From a virus: a stretch of DNA of 64,000 nucleotides. Positions 45,318-52,117 of this stretch are shown one piece after another. The stretch spans positions 29,508 to 93,507 of IMG/VR virus record IMGVR_UViG_3300046665_000589; one strand, 5' to 3'. The translations under genes were made by a program, and so were the position numbers. A model generated the notes under the pieces. The model ran no database searches. It was given only the letters and a program-made list of their open reading frames with translations, and was not told where the DNA came from. How positions within the stretch are numbered: position 1 is the first letter of the stretch; each line of letters begins with the position of its first letter.

Positions 45318-45468
45318 TGCCGACCCGCGGTGAAGCCGGCCGCGGCGTGCCGGCAGCATCCGCCACTTGGGGCGCAGGTGCCGCCGGCGCCTGCGCCCCA
45401 CTGTCAGCCAGCTGTTTTTGGCGCGCTGGGAGCACGATCACGCGCCCCGGGATAGGCGAGGCGCTCAT
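45292..45468 (-). CDS. Small Ala/Pro-rich protein after the 194-aa gene (58 aa)
   Basis: The ATG at 45466-45468 overlaps the stop of the upstream gene (ATGA), the coupling used throughout. The product starts MSASPIPGRVIVLPARQKQL and becomes low complexity (GAQAPAAPAPQVADAAGT). Its end overlaps the last 26 bases of the convergent J-domain gene and it contains the strong hairpin 45368-45400, so it might be a remnant of coding capacity rather than a gene. Confidence 0.42.
   Translation of the reverse strand: MSASPIPGRVIVLPARQKQLADSGAQAPAAPAPQVADAAGTPRPASPRVGIKVRTGSS
45368..45400. terminator. Strong hairpin between convergent operons
   Basis: An 11-bp stem TGGGGCGCAGG/CCTGCGCCCCA extended inward to 15 bp by TGCC/GGCG (one G-U), with loop GCC. 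It lies where the J-domain and tail transcripts meet. There is no adjacent T-tract, although GTTTTTGG follows about 10 bases later on the plus strand. Confidence 0.5.
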
Positions 45469-46049
45469 TGCTGCACCCGGCGCAAGACGATCGTGCGGTC
45501 CAGGATCCGCGACGGTACGCTGGCGGTGGTGGCGCGGAAGGTGATCTCCATCTCCGGGTCGGTACCGCCACCGACGAACACCGTGGTCAGCATGCCGTCG
45601 GCATAGTGCCCGGCGTCGGTCAGGCCACCACTCACCAGGTAGTCGCAGCGGTCGATGGTGTCCGTAATATCCGCCATCACATCGGTCCAGTCGAGCGTGA
45701 CGTCGATCACCGAGTCCGGATCCTTGATTCCGATCGGGCGGGTCGGGTCGGTCAGATCCCAGCCGGGACCGCCCTCGAAGCGGTCAGGGCCGACCAGCAC
45801 CTTGAGGGTGCGGGACTTGGAAGGTACGAAGCTCATAGGTCCTCTCGGAGCAAGTGCGATGGCGGCCGTCCGGCCGGTGGCGGCTGCGGTGCCGGGGCTG
45901 CAGCCAATCGTAAGCGTGTCACTCAGTAGCAAGGTGGCGCGCGCGCCGGCCGCGCCGGCCGTACCGACCGCACAGCTGACGGTCAGGGTGGTGCTCGAGT
46001 CGGTCGACGCACCCAGTGCGTCGTCGCCGATGGGGGCGTCGCCGATCAT
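45465..46049 (-). CDS. Virion-associated protein, tail-spike operon (194 aa)
   Basis: The open frame starts MIGDAPIGDDALGASTDSST at 46049, just after the spike gene. An internal ATG at 45836 (MSFVPSKSRTLKVLVGPDRF) has a better ribosome site (GAGAGGACCT) and may begin a separate 122-aa protein. The N half is Thr/Ala/Gly-rich with SCAVGTAGAAGARATLLLSD, typical of fibre-associated proteins. The C half (SVIDVTLDWTDVMADITDTI) resembles proteins named 'phage protein' next to tail fibres. A role in the adsorption apparatus is inferred from position. Confidence 0.75.
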   Translation of the reverse strand: MIGDAPIGDDALGASTDSSTTLTVSCAVGTAGAAGARATLLLSDTLTIGCSPGTAAATGRTAAIALAPRGPMSFVPSKSRTLKVLVGPDRFEGGPGWDLTDPTRPIGIKDPDSVIDVTLDWTDVMADITDTIDRCDYLVSGGLTDAGHYADGMLTTVFVGGGTDPEMEITFRATTASVPSRILDRTIVLRRVQQ

Positions 46050-46052
46050 CGC

Positions 46053-48518
46053 TTAGGACAACCCAACGTGGCCGGCAGGCGGCGTGTAGGCGAATGCGGA
46101 TGCACCGAAGTTGGCCGTCCACTTGAAATTGTTGCCATTCACGCTGCACATCGGGAAATAGGTTCCCGACAGGCCTGTGTACGCCACGCCCTGCGATACG
46201 CCGTTCTTGGAGAACGTAACCGTACCGGCGTCCATGTCGAGTGCCACACCGATCACATCGCCCGCGACAAAGGCTGCGCCGTACGGGGCACTCGAGCCCG
46301 ACGTAAATTTCATGCCACTGTAGTAGTAGCCGTTGCCGTTGGCGTCGCCGCCTGGGAAGCTTGCGAGGTTCGCAGCCGCTTTGCCGATACCTGCCATGCA
46401 GGTGTCGCCGGCATTGAGCGTGACCTCCCAGTACCACTTCCCGGCCGACTTTCCGATCGTGGCGCGCGCCGACTGGTGCCCACTGATTCCGGCCGCCCCC
46501 GCCATCGACAGGTTCGCCGCCGACAGGGTAATGTTGGCTCCCTTGTCTGCAGGGTTCCAAGTGGCGAAGACTTGCGCCACTACGGGGGTGACACTGTTCG
46601 ATGCGGCCGACTCGGGGCCGGTGCCGGCGCTGTTGGTCGCCTTGACTTTGGCGTAGACCGCAGTCCCGTTGACCGCAGCGACGGGGATCGGGCTCGACGC
46701 ACCCGAGGCACTGCCGGCCGCCGTGTTGTCCGATACCTTGTACAGCGTTGCGGTGTAGCTGCTGATCGCCGCGCCACCAGTGTTGGCCGGCGCGGTGAAC
46801 GCCACCGACACCGTGCCGTCGCCCGGGGTCGCCGCGCCAATGGTCGGCGCATCCGGTGCGGTCACGACCGGGGCGGCCGTAGTGACGCTGGCGGCGAGCG
46901 CGGTCGAGCGATTCCCGGCGGCGTCGTAGGCGCGTACGCGGAGTTGATACGTAGTCCCGGCCGTGGCCCCGGTTATTGCGCGGCTGGTCACGTTACCCGC
47001 ATCGCTGTACGTGGTGCCGCCGTCGGTGCTCGTTTCGTAGCCGGTGACGGCGACGTTATCCGATGCTGCAGGCCAGTTCATCGTGTAGCCGGTCTGCGTA
47101 ACGCTGCTTGTGGTGAGGCTGCCCGCCATCGTCGGCGCGACCGTGTCAGCCGATGCGGAAGTGGTGACTGCCAGCGAGAGCGGCGTCGAGCGGTTTCCGG
47201 CGGGGTCGTAGGCGCGCACACGGACGTTGTAGACCGTGCCTGCGGTGAGGCCCGCAAACGCCTTGCTCAGCACGCTTCCGGCGTTCGTATAGGTCGCGCC
47301 GCCGTCGATGCTCGTTTCGTAGCCGGTCACGCTGGTGTCGTCGCTTGCCGCCGCCCATGTGACGGTAAAGCCGGTTTGCGTGACGCTCGACGAGGTGAGT
47401 GCGCCGCTCATGGTCGGCGCGGTCGTGTCGGCTGCCGGTGCGGGGGCTGCGGCAGCGGCACCCACCTTCGCGACCGCCAGCCCGGCACGCGTCCCGAGGA
47501 TGCGCACCCCCGGAGCGGTGTAGTGGACGTCGTTGGCAAAGCCAGTCGGGCCGGCCACGAAGACGCAGCGGTCCACCTCGGCGGCGACCTGTTTGTGCGC
47601 GGCGTCGATGGCTGCGTAGTTTGCGTTGGCGGCGATCTTTTCAGGGACCATGCCGTTGATGATGAACCACGAATTCGCGGCGCCAGTGATGCGCGAGCGA
47701 AAACCTGCGATAAGCGCCTTGAGCGCCGTGACGTAGGTGGCCTGCGGGATGTTGTAATTGGCGTCCTGTTCGCCTTGTCCCCATATCACACCGACGACTC
47801 GGGAGTTCGGGTACAGCGCGATTGCGGCGGCATACGCCAGGTTGGTTTGCGTGACCGCCAGTTCGCACAGGTAGCCGCCTGGTGCCCACGGCGGGTTGTT
47901 GGCGACCAGTCCGGTGCTGCCCTCTGCTACCGGCACCAGCAACACGCGGCGGTTACTCGGGATCGAGTTGGCGTAGGCCTTGCCGAACCAAGTGCTCGGA
48001 CCGATCAAGCCGGTACGTGGGCCGTTGTACATCAGCATCGGGTCGGAGCCCGCCACGATCTTGCGGTACGTGTTGGCGTCGGAGTTGGAACCGCCGAACT
48101 GCATCAGGCGCGGGTCGTACACGTCGATGTACTGGTCCCACGGAGGATTGCCCTCCATGTTCGATTGGCCCGCGCACAGTACGATGTCGTAACCCACGTC
48201 GTCGGGGTTGACCAGGCCGCGGCGCAGCGAGCGCCCGCTGGCCACCTCGAACACCATCTTGGTGCCCGCCGCAAGCGTCACATCGCCGTCGTTATTCGAG
48301 CTCGACAGGATTTGGGTGCGGGTCAGCGTGGTGGTAGCAGTCAGCGTGTAGACGCCTTCCAGCCAATTGCCGGCGCCGTCGACGATCACCAGCTCGATGC
48401 CGGTCTCGCCCACCGTATGCCGCTTGGAGAACGGCAGGTAGCCTGACATGGCGCCGCCCAAGCTGATCGTCGCCGACGAGGTGGAGGTGGAGGTCTCTTT
48501 GATGCGTGAATAGGCCAT
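46053..48518 (-). CDS. Tail spike/fibre with SGNH esterase, FN3 repeats and SPRY-like end
   Basis: An 821-aa receptor-binding protein. The N-terminal ~100 residues are a virion-attachment-like beta region. Residues ~110-350 form a SASA/SGNH carbohydrate esterase: nucleophile Ser119 in VLCAGQSNMEGN, the GVIWGQGEQDANY block and the catalytic Asp-x-x-His in FANDVHYTAPG. Three fibronectin type III repeats follow at ~365-645 (each with a TGYETSxDGGxTY segment). The last ~170 residues look like a SPRY-type beta domain (KWYWEVTLNAGDTCMAGIGK, GTVTFSKNGVSQG). It probably deacetylates a surface polysaccharide during adsorption. Confidence 0.9.
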   Translation of the reverse strand: MAYSRIKETSTSTSSATISLGGAMSGYLPFSKRHTVGETGIELVIVDGAGNWLEGVYTLTATTTLTRTQILSSSNNDGDVTLAAGTKMVFEVASGRSLRRGLVNPDDVGYDIVLCAGQSNMEGNPPWDQYIDVYDPRLMQFGGSNSDANTYRKIVAGSDPMLMYNGPRTGLIGPSTWFGKAYANSIPSNRRVLLVPVAEGSTGLVANNPPWAPGGYLCELAVTQTNLAYAAAIALYPNSRVVGVIWGQGEQDANYNIPQATYVTALKALIAGFRSRITGAANSWFIINGMVPEKIAANANYAAIDAAHKQVAAEVDRCVFVAGPTGFANDVHYTAPGVRILGTRAGLAVAKVGAAAAAPAPAADTTAPTMSGALTSSSVTQTGFTVTWAAASDDTSVTGYETSIDGGATYTNAGSVLSKAFAGLTAGTVYNVRVRAYDPAGNRSTPLSLAVTTSASADTVAPTMAGSLTTSSVTQTGYTMNWPAASDNVAVTGYETSTDGGTTYSDAGNVTSRAITGATAGTTYQLRVRAYDAAGNRSTALAASVTTAAPVVTAPDAPTIGAATPGDGTVSVAFTAPANTGGAAISSYTATLYKVSDNTAAGSASGASSPIPVAAVNGTAVYAKVKATNSAGTGPESAASNSVTPVVAQVFATWNPADKGANITLSAANLSMAGAAGISGHQSARATIGKSAGKWYWEVTLNAGDTCMAGIGKAAANLASFPGGDANGNGYYYSGMKFTSGSSAPYGAAFVAGDVIGVALDMDAGTVTFSKNGVSQGVAYTGLSGTYFPMCSVNGNNFKWTANFGASAFAYTPPAGHVGLS

Positions 48519-48533
48519 GCGGGCGCTCCCGGG

Positions 48534-49007
48534 TTACGACGCGGTCAGGGTCAGGATGTCGTTGGTGGCGCCGTTCCAGTCGATTTGTACCTGGCCAGCC
48601 ACCAGCGAGGCGGTTCCCGCCGAGGACAGCTCGACATAGCCAAGGCAACGCTTGTTGGCGTCGGTGTTGTCGAAGATCCAGCCGTAGGCGCCGTTGGTAA
48701 AGCCCGAGGCGTCCTGCGCCAGGGTGAGGATGTCGGCGCGCAGCTTCGGCCCAGTGCGACCCACGTCGGCGAAGGTGACGTTGGTCAGCGTGATAGGCCC
48801 GGTGTAGCTGGTACCTGTGGTCGCCACCTGGTTGGCGGCGGCGTTGGTGGTGCCGGTGCCGCCCCAGTGCGGGACCGCGGTGCCGATGGTCGGCACGACG
48901 GCGTTGGTCGTGATGCCCAGCTTGAGCACGTCCGCGCTCAGGTCGAACTGCTTCTTACCGAGCGCGACTAGCGCATCGGCGAACCATTTGACGTCACCCG
49001 TTGCCAT
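48534..49007 (-). CDS. Virion-associated protein upstream of the spike (157 aa)
   Basis: Starts MATGDVKWFADALVALGKKQ. Gly/Thr/Ala-rich beta protein (GTGTTNAAANQVATTGTSYT, NGAYGWIFDNTDANKRCLGY). The opening 'WFxxAxxxLxxKxxDLxxDxLKLxLxT' is typical of phage proteins that lie beside tail fibres. Its start lies 34 bases from the first of two sigma-54-like sites, which point the other way. Confidence 0.78.
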   Translation of the reverse strand: MATGDVKWFADALVALGKKQFDLSADVLKLGITTNAVVPTIGTAVPHWGGTGTTNAAANQVATTGTSYTGPITLTNVTFADVGRTGPKLRADILTLAQDASGFTNGAYGWIFDNTDANKRCLGYVELSSAGTASLVAGQVQIDWNGATNDILTLTAS

Positions 49008-49040
49008 TATTTAATCTCTCAAGTTGATTTTTCGCAAGTC

Positions 49041-49056
49041 TGGCACGGTTCTTGCC
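49041..49056 (+). promoter_or_regulatory. Perfect sigma-54-type promoter, first of a pair
   Basis: TGGCACGGTTCTTGCC has consensus -24 and -12 elements with correct spacing. It points to the rdgC-to-polymerase operon on the plus strand. Its partner lies 33 bp downstream. Confidence 0.65.
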
Positions 49057-49073
49057 TCATGTAAAGTGCCGCA

Positions 49074-49089
49074 TGGCACGATTATTGCC
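49074..49089 (+). promoter_or_regulatory. Perfect sigma-54-type promoter, second of a pair
   Basis: TGGCACGATTATTGCC, about 100 bp upstream of rdgC. With the site at 49041 it makes a tandem pair nearly three helical turns apart. Intergenic location and exact consensus argue against chance. Confidence 0.65.
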
Positions 49090-49123
49090 TATGGTGAAGG
49101 AGTTACAACTCAGAAAAATAGTT

Positions 49124-49152
49124 TTGACACAGCCAAGAAGTTTGCCTACCCT
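49124..49152 (+). promoter_or_regulatory. Sigma-70-like promoter of the rdgC operon
   Basis: TTGACA, 17 bp, TACCCT. The -35 is perfect and the -10 weak. The spacer shares the segment CAAGAAGTTTG with the promoter at 57241-57269, so the two are probably related by descent or bound by the same factor. Confidence 0.5.
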
Positions 49153-49187
49153 AGTAGTCCCATTCCTACACCCAAGAGACCATAAAA

Positions 49188-50030
49188 ATGTTCAAAAGTA
49201 CAACGATCATCGGCTGCAGCCCGAAGGCTACGTTCAGCGCCATCCCTGCCGACCAGGAATTCATGCCGCCGCTCGATCTCGAGGCCCAGCGCGGCGGCTG
49301 GTCGCCGGTGCGCGACGACGAGTACGTCTACATCAACAACGGCCAGATCCTGCTCCACTACACGATCGAGAAGAAGCACGTGCCGGCCGGCGCCGTGAAG
49401 CTGGTGGCCGCGGCCAAGCAGGCCGAGCAGGCAGAGCAGCAGGGCTTCCCGATGGGCAAGAAGGCGAAGAAGGAGCTGATCGAGCGGGTGCGCGACGAGC
49501 TGCTGCCGCGGGCGCTGTCTTCGCGCAGCACGACGAAAGTCTGGATCGACCCCAAGGCAGGACGCATCGTGATCGACTCGTGCGCCAACTCGGTGGTCGA
49601 ATCGGTCCAGCGCGCGCTGATCAAGACCTTCGGCAACATCGGCCTGCAGGACGTGGCCTGGCCGCGCGCCAAGGTGATGACCGAGTGGATGGCCGAGCGC
49701 CCGATTGGCTTTTCGCTGGATGACCAGGTGCACCTGCAGTACCCGGGCGAGCGGGGCAAGGTGGTGAAATTCGCCAACGCTGATGTCACCGGCGGCGATG
49801 TCTGGACCCACGTGAAGGCTGGCGCCTACGTGCAGTCGCTGGCCATGACCTACGACTCGCGCATCTCGTTCGTCATGACCGACGGCGCCCAGCTGCGCCG
49901 CATTAAGGCGCTCGACATCCTGAAGGAGACCGCCGACGCGGCCAAGGACGTCGACCGCTTCGACAACGACTTCGTGCTGATGACGGGCGAGCTGACCCGC
50001 CTGTTCGACGCGCTGGCGGCGGAGGCGTGA
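49188..50030 (+). CDS. rdgC: Recombination-associated protein RdgC
   Basis: A 280-aa protein that follows E. coli RdgC along most of its length: NGQILLHYTIEKKHVPAGAV, ELLPRALSSRSTTKVWID then DSCANSVVESVQRALIKTFG, WMAERPIGFSLDDQVHLQ, RISFVMTDGAQLRRIKALDI and the C-terminal FDNDFVLMTGELTRLFDAL. Known RdgC is a ring-shaped dimer that binds double-stranded DNA and restrains RecA-dependent recombination. In a phage it may protect replicating genomes from host RecA or organise them. First gene of the replication operon, directly behind the tandem sigma-54-like sites. Confidence 0.95.
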   Translation: MFKSTTIIGCSPKATFSAIPADQEFMPPLDLEAQRGGWSPVRDDEYVYINNGQILLHYTIEKKHVPAGAVKLVAAAKQAEQAEQQGFPMGKKAKKELIERVRDELLPRALSSRSTTKVWIDPKAGRIVIDSCANSVVESVQRALIKTFGNIGLQDVAWPRAKVMTEWMAERPIGFSLDDQVHLQYPGERGKVVKFANADVTGGDVWTHVKAGAYVQSLAMTYDSRISFVMTDGAQLRRIKALDILKETADAAKDVDRFDNDFVLMTGELTRLFDALAAEA

Positions 50031-50371
50031 TGGAAGGCACCAACAACCTCATCGGCCGGCTGCGTAACGGGCATGGCCTGACCTTCGACGAAATGCGCGC
50101 GGTACGCCTTGCCGCGGCGGAGCAGCTGGAAGCGTACCAGCAGGCGCTGCAAAGCCTGCGCGAATACGCCCAAGCGCAGGGCATCGACACGGCCTCCCAT
50201 CCGATGGGCAAGCCGTTGCCGGAGGTGCGCGCCGAGCTGCTCAAGCGCGTCGACGGTCTGGCAAAGTTCGCCTACACCTACTGGACCGAGTGCGACGTCG
50301 GCCCGGAGCGCACCTGGGGCGCCAACCTGTACGAGATCATCCGTACGGCACCGCGCGAGGCGCGCGAATGA
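50030..50371 (+). CDS. Hypothetical protein (113 aa) between rdgC and methyltransferase
   Basis: ATG at 50030 overlaps the rdgC stop (TGATG); a GTG one codon earlier is possible. Starts MEGTNNLIGRLRNGHGLTFD. Helical (MRAVRLAAAEQLEAYQQALQ), with a helix-turn-helix-like RNGHGLTFDEMRAVRLAAAE. It may be a small partner of RdgC; no family recognised. Confidence 0.75.
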   Translation: MEGTNNLIGRLRNGHGLTFDEMRAVRLAAAEQLEAYQQALQSLREYAQAQGIDTASHPMGKPLPEVRAELLKRVDGLAKFAYTYWTECDVGPERTWGANLYEIIRTAPREARE

Positions 50372-51288
50372 GGGCCGTCGACCTGTTTGCCGGCGCCGGC
50401 GGCTTCTCGACCGGCGCCAAGATGGCCGGCTGCGAAGTGGTGTGGGCAGCCAACCACTGGCCTACCGCGGTGGAAGTCCATGCGAAGAACCACCCCGACA
50501 CGCTGCACGCCTGTCAGGACCTGCACCAGGCGAACTGGGCGGAGGTGCCGGATCACGACCTGCTGCTGGCCTCGCCCTGCTGCCAGGGGCACTCGAAGGC
50601 ACGCGGCAAGGCTTCAGGCAATCCGCAGCACGACGCCAGCCGCTCGACGGCCTGGGCGCCGGTGGCTGCGCTGGAGGTGCACCGCCCCAAGGTCGCGTTG
50701 ATCGAGAACGTGCCCGAGTTTCTCGAGTGGGCGCTGTACCCGGCCTGGAAGATGGCGGTCGAGGCGCTGGGCTACAGCGTGGGCGTGCACGTGGAGGACA
50801 CCGCCGACCACGGCGTGCCACAGAACCGCGAGCGCATGATCCTGGTGCTGACCAAAAGCCGCGCGCCGATCCAGCTGCGGCTGGAGAAGGAAGAGCACAT
50901 CCCGGCGTCGACCTTCGTCGACTTCGATGGCGGCAGCTGGACGCCGGTCAATAAGCCGGGCCGGGCCCAGGCGACGCTGGAGCGTATCGCCGCCGGCCGC
51001 CGCCAGTTTGGCGAGCGCTTCATCATGCCGTATTACGGCAGCGGCTCCGGCCTGACCGGCCGCAGCCTGGACCGTCCGGTGGGCACGATCACCACCAAGA
51101 ACCGCTGGGGCGTGGTGGACGGCGGCCGCATGCGCATGTTCACCGCGGCCGAGAGCCGCGCCGCGATGAGCTTCCCGGACGATTACATCCTGACCGGCGG
51201 CGTCACGCTCGACACCCACCTGCTCGGCAACGCCGTCCCTCCCAAATTCGCTCAGAAGGTGATCAACGCCTTGCGCGCCCAGCACTGA
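50368..51288 (+). CDS. DNA (cytosine-5) methyltransferase
   Basis: A 306-aa enzyme with the ordered motifs of Dcm-type methyltransferases: motif I DLFAGAGGFS (5-14), motif IV SPCCQGHS with catalytic Cys72 (a Cys replaces the usual Pro at 71), motif VI ENVPEF (113-118), motif VIII QNRERMIL (152-159), and motif X GNAVPPKF near 294. The target-recognition region is short. No restriction partner is encoded next to it, so it is an orphan, likely protecting phage DNA from host restriction. Coupled by ATGA upstream. Confidence 0.95.
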   Translation: MRAVDLFAGAGGFSTGAKMAGCEVVWAANHWPTAVEVHAKNHPDTLHACQDLHQANWAEVPDHDLLLASPCCQGHSKARGKASGNPQHDASRSTAWAPVAALEVHRPKVALIENVPEFLEWALYPAWKMAVEALGYSVGVHVEDTADHGVPQNRERMILVLTKSRAPIQLRLEKEEHIPASTFVDFDGGSWTPVNKPGRAQATLERIAAGRRQFGERFIMPYYGSGSGLTGRSLDRPVGTITTKNRWGVVDGGRMRMFTAAESRAAMSFPDDYILTGGVTLDTHLLGNAVPPKFAQKVINALRAQH

Positions 51289-51298
51289 AAGGAACTGA

Positions 51299-51505
51299 AT
51301 GAAGACCTACGTCAACAAGAACTGCCCGTGGGAATACTTCGAGCAACCGCCGCTGAACACCAAGATACTGCTGCTGACCAAGGACAATCAGTGCGTGGTC
51401 GGCGTGTTCAAGGGTGAGCCGCTGCCGGACAACCGCACCTACAAGGCTTGGCAAGGCCTGCCTGACCGGTGCCAGGCGTTCGAGCGCCATTTGGGGTACC
51501 TGTGA
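51299..51505 (+). CDS. Hypothetical protein (68 aa)
   Basis: Starts MKTYVNKNCPWEYFEQPPLN after AAAGGAACTGA. A beta hairpin (TKILLLTKDNQCVVGVFKGE) and Trp/Tyr-rich loops. The form 'xxxPPxxTKxLLLTxxGxxxxGxW' is common for small SH3-like phage proteins. Coupled to the next gene. Confidence 0.7.
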   Translation: MKTYVNKNCPWEYFEQPPLNTKILLLTKDNQCVVGVFKGEPLPDNRTYKAWQGLPDRCQAFERHLGYL

Positions 51506-51921
51506 TGATTGCCGATCCCGATCTGGCCAAGGTGCGCGCGTTGTGTAGCCGCCTCGAGCAGCCGTTTTGGATGCCCGACCCGGACAAGTGGGTGTGGCTG
51601 CAGCCGGACGGCCGGCCGCAGGGCCCCGGCCTGGTCAGCTACGCTAGCCCCGGGCTGACCAACCTGCTGTGGCTGGCACTGGACCTGCCGGCGCCGCCGC
51701 CGGTATTCCAGATGACGGACAACCTGCTGGCCGGGCTGGTACTGCTGCTGGCTGGCTCGTCCCGGCTGGTAGGCCAGCCGCTGCTGGACATGGCGGCGCT
51801 GCACCCGCTCGACGAATTCGCGGCGCTGCTGCCGGAGGCGCGCGCGCCGGGGAGCAACTCGCTGGAGGGTGCGTACCAGGTGCTGCGACTGCTTGCGCTG
51901 CGGAGGCTGCGACATGGTTGA
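51505..51921 (+). CDS. Leu/Pro-rich protein (138 aa)
   Basis: Starts MIADPDLAKVRALCSRLEQP, overlapping the previous stop. Hydrophobic, with a LLAGLVLLLAGSSRLVGQPL stretch that could pass as a membrane segment but is also compatible with buried helices. Ends in an Arg/Leu-rich helix (GAYQVLRLLALRRLRH). Confidence 0.68.
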   Translation: MIADPDLAKVRALCSRLEQPFWMPDPDKWVWLQPDGRPQGPGLVSYASPGLTNLLWLALDLPAPPPVFQMTDNLLAGLVLLLAGSSRLVGQPLLDMAALHPLDEFAALLPEARAPGSNSLEGAYQVLRLLALRRLRHG

Positions 51922-52117
51922 GACGATGACGATCTACAAGGCCTCCGCCGTCGGTCTGTCAACGGTGCTGCCGAACGTCGTGATGGCGAAGGCCTGCCAG
52001 CTGGGCATGCACCGCATGCACTTCGCCTGGCTGGAGTACCTGCTGGCTAACAGAGGGCCGCAGCTGTGTCTGCCGGCGCGCGCCGTGCGCTTCGCACTGG
52101 AGCACTGGCATGCGTAG
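51914..52117 (+). CDS. Hypothetical protein (67 aa)
   Basis: Starts MVETMTIYKASAVGLSTVLP, 8 bp inside the previous gene. Helical, with a His/Met-rich CQLGMHRMHFAWLEYLLAN. Overlaps the helicase gene by 8 bp, so it is translated in the same run. Confidence 0.65.
   Translation: MVETMTIYKASAVGLSTVLPNVVMAKACQLGMHRMHFAWLEYLLANRGPQLCLPARAVRFALEHWHA

Noticed and set aside
46068-48446. 792-aa plus-strand open frame opposite the tail spike
   Set aside because: It is an Arg/Gly/His-rich shadow of a GC-rich gene, without ribosome site or recognisable domain; the minus strand has clear esterase and FN3 motifs.
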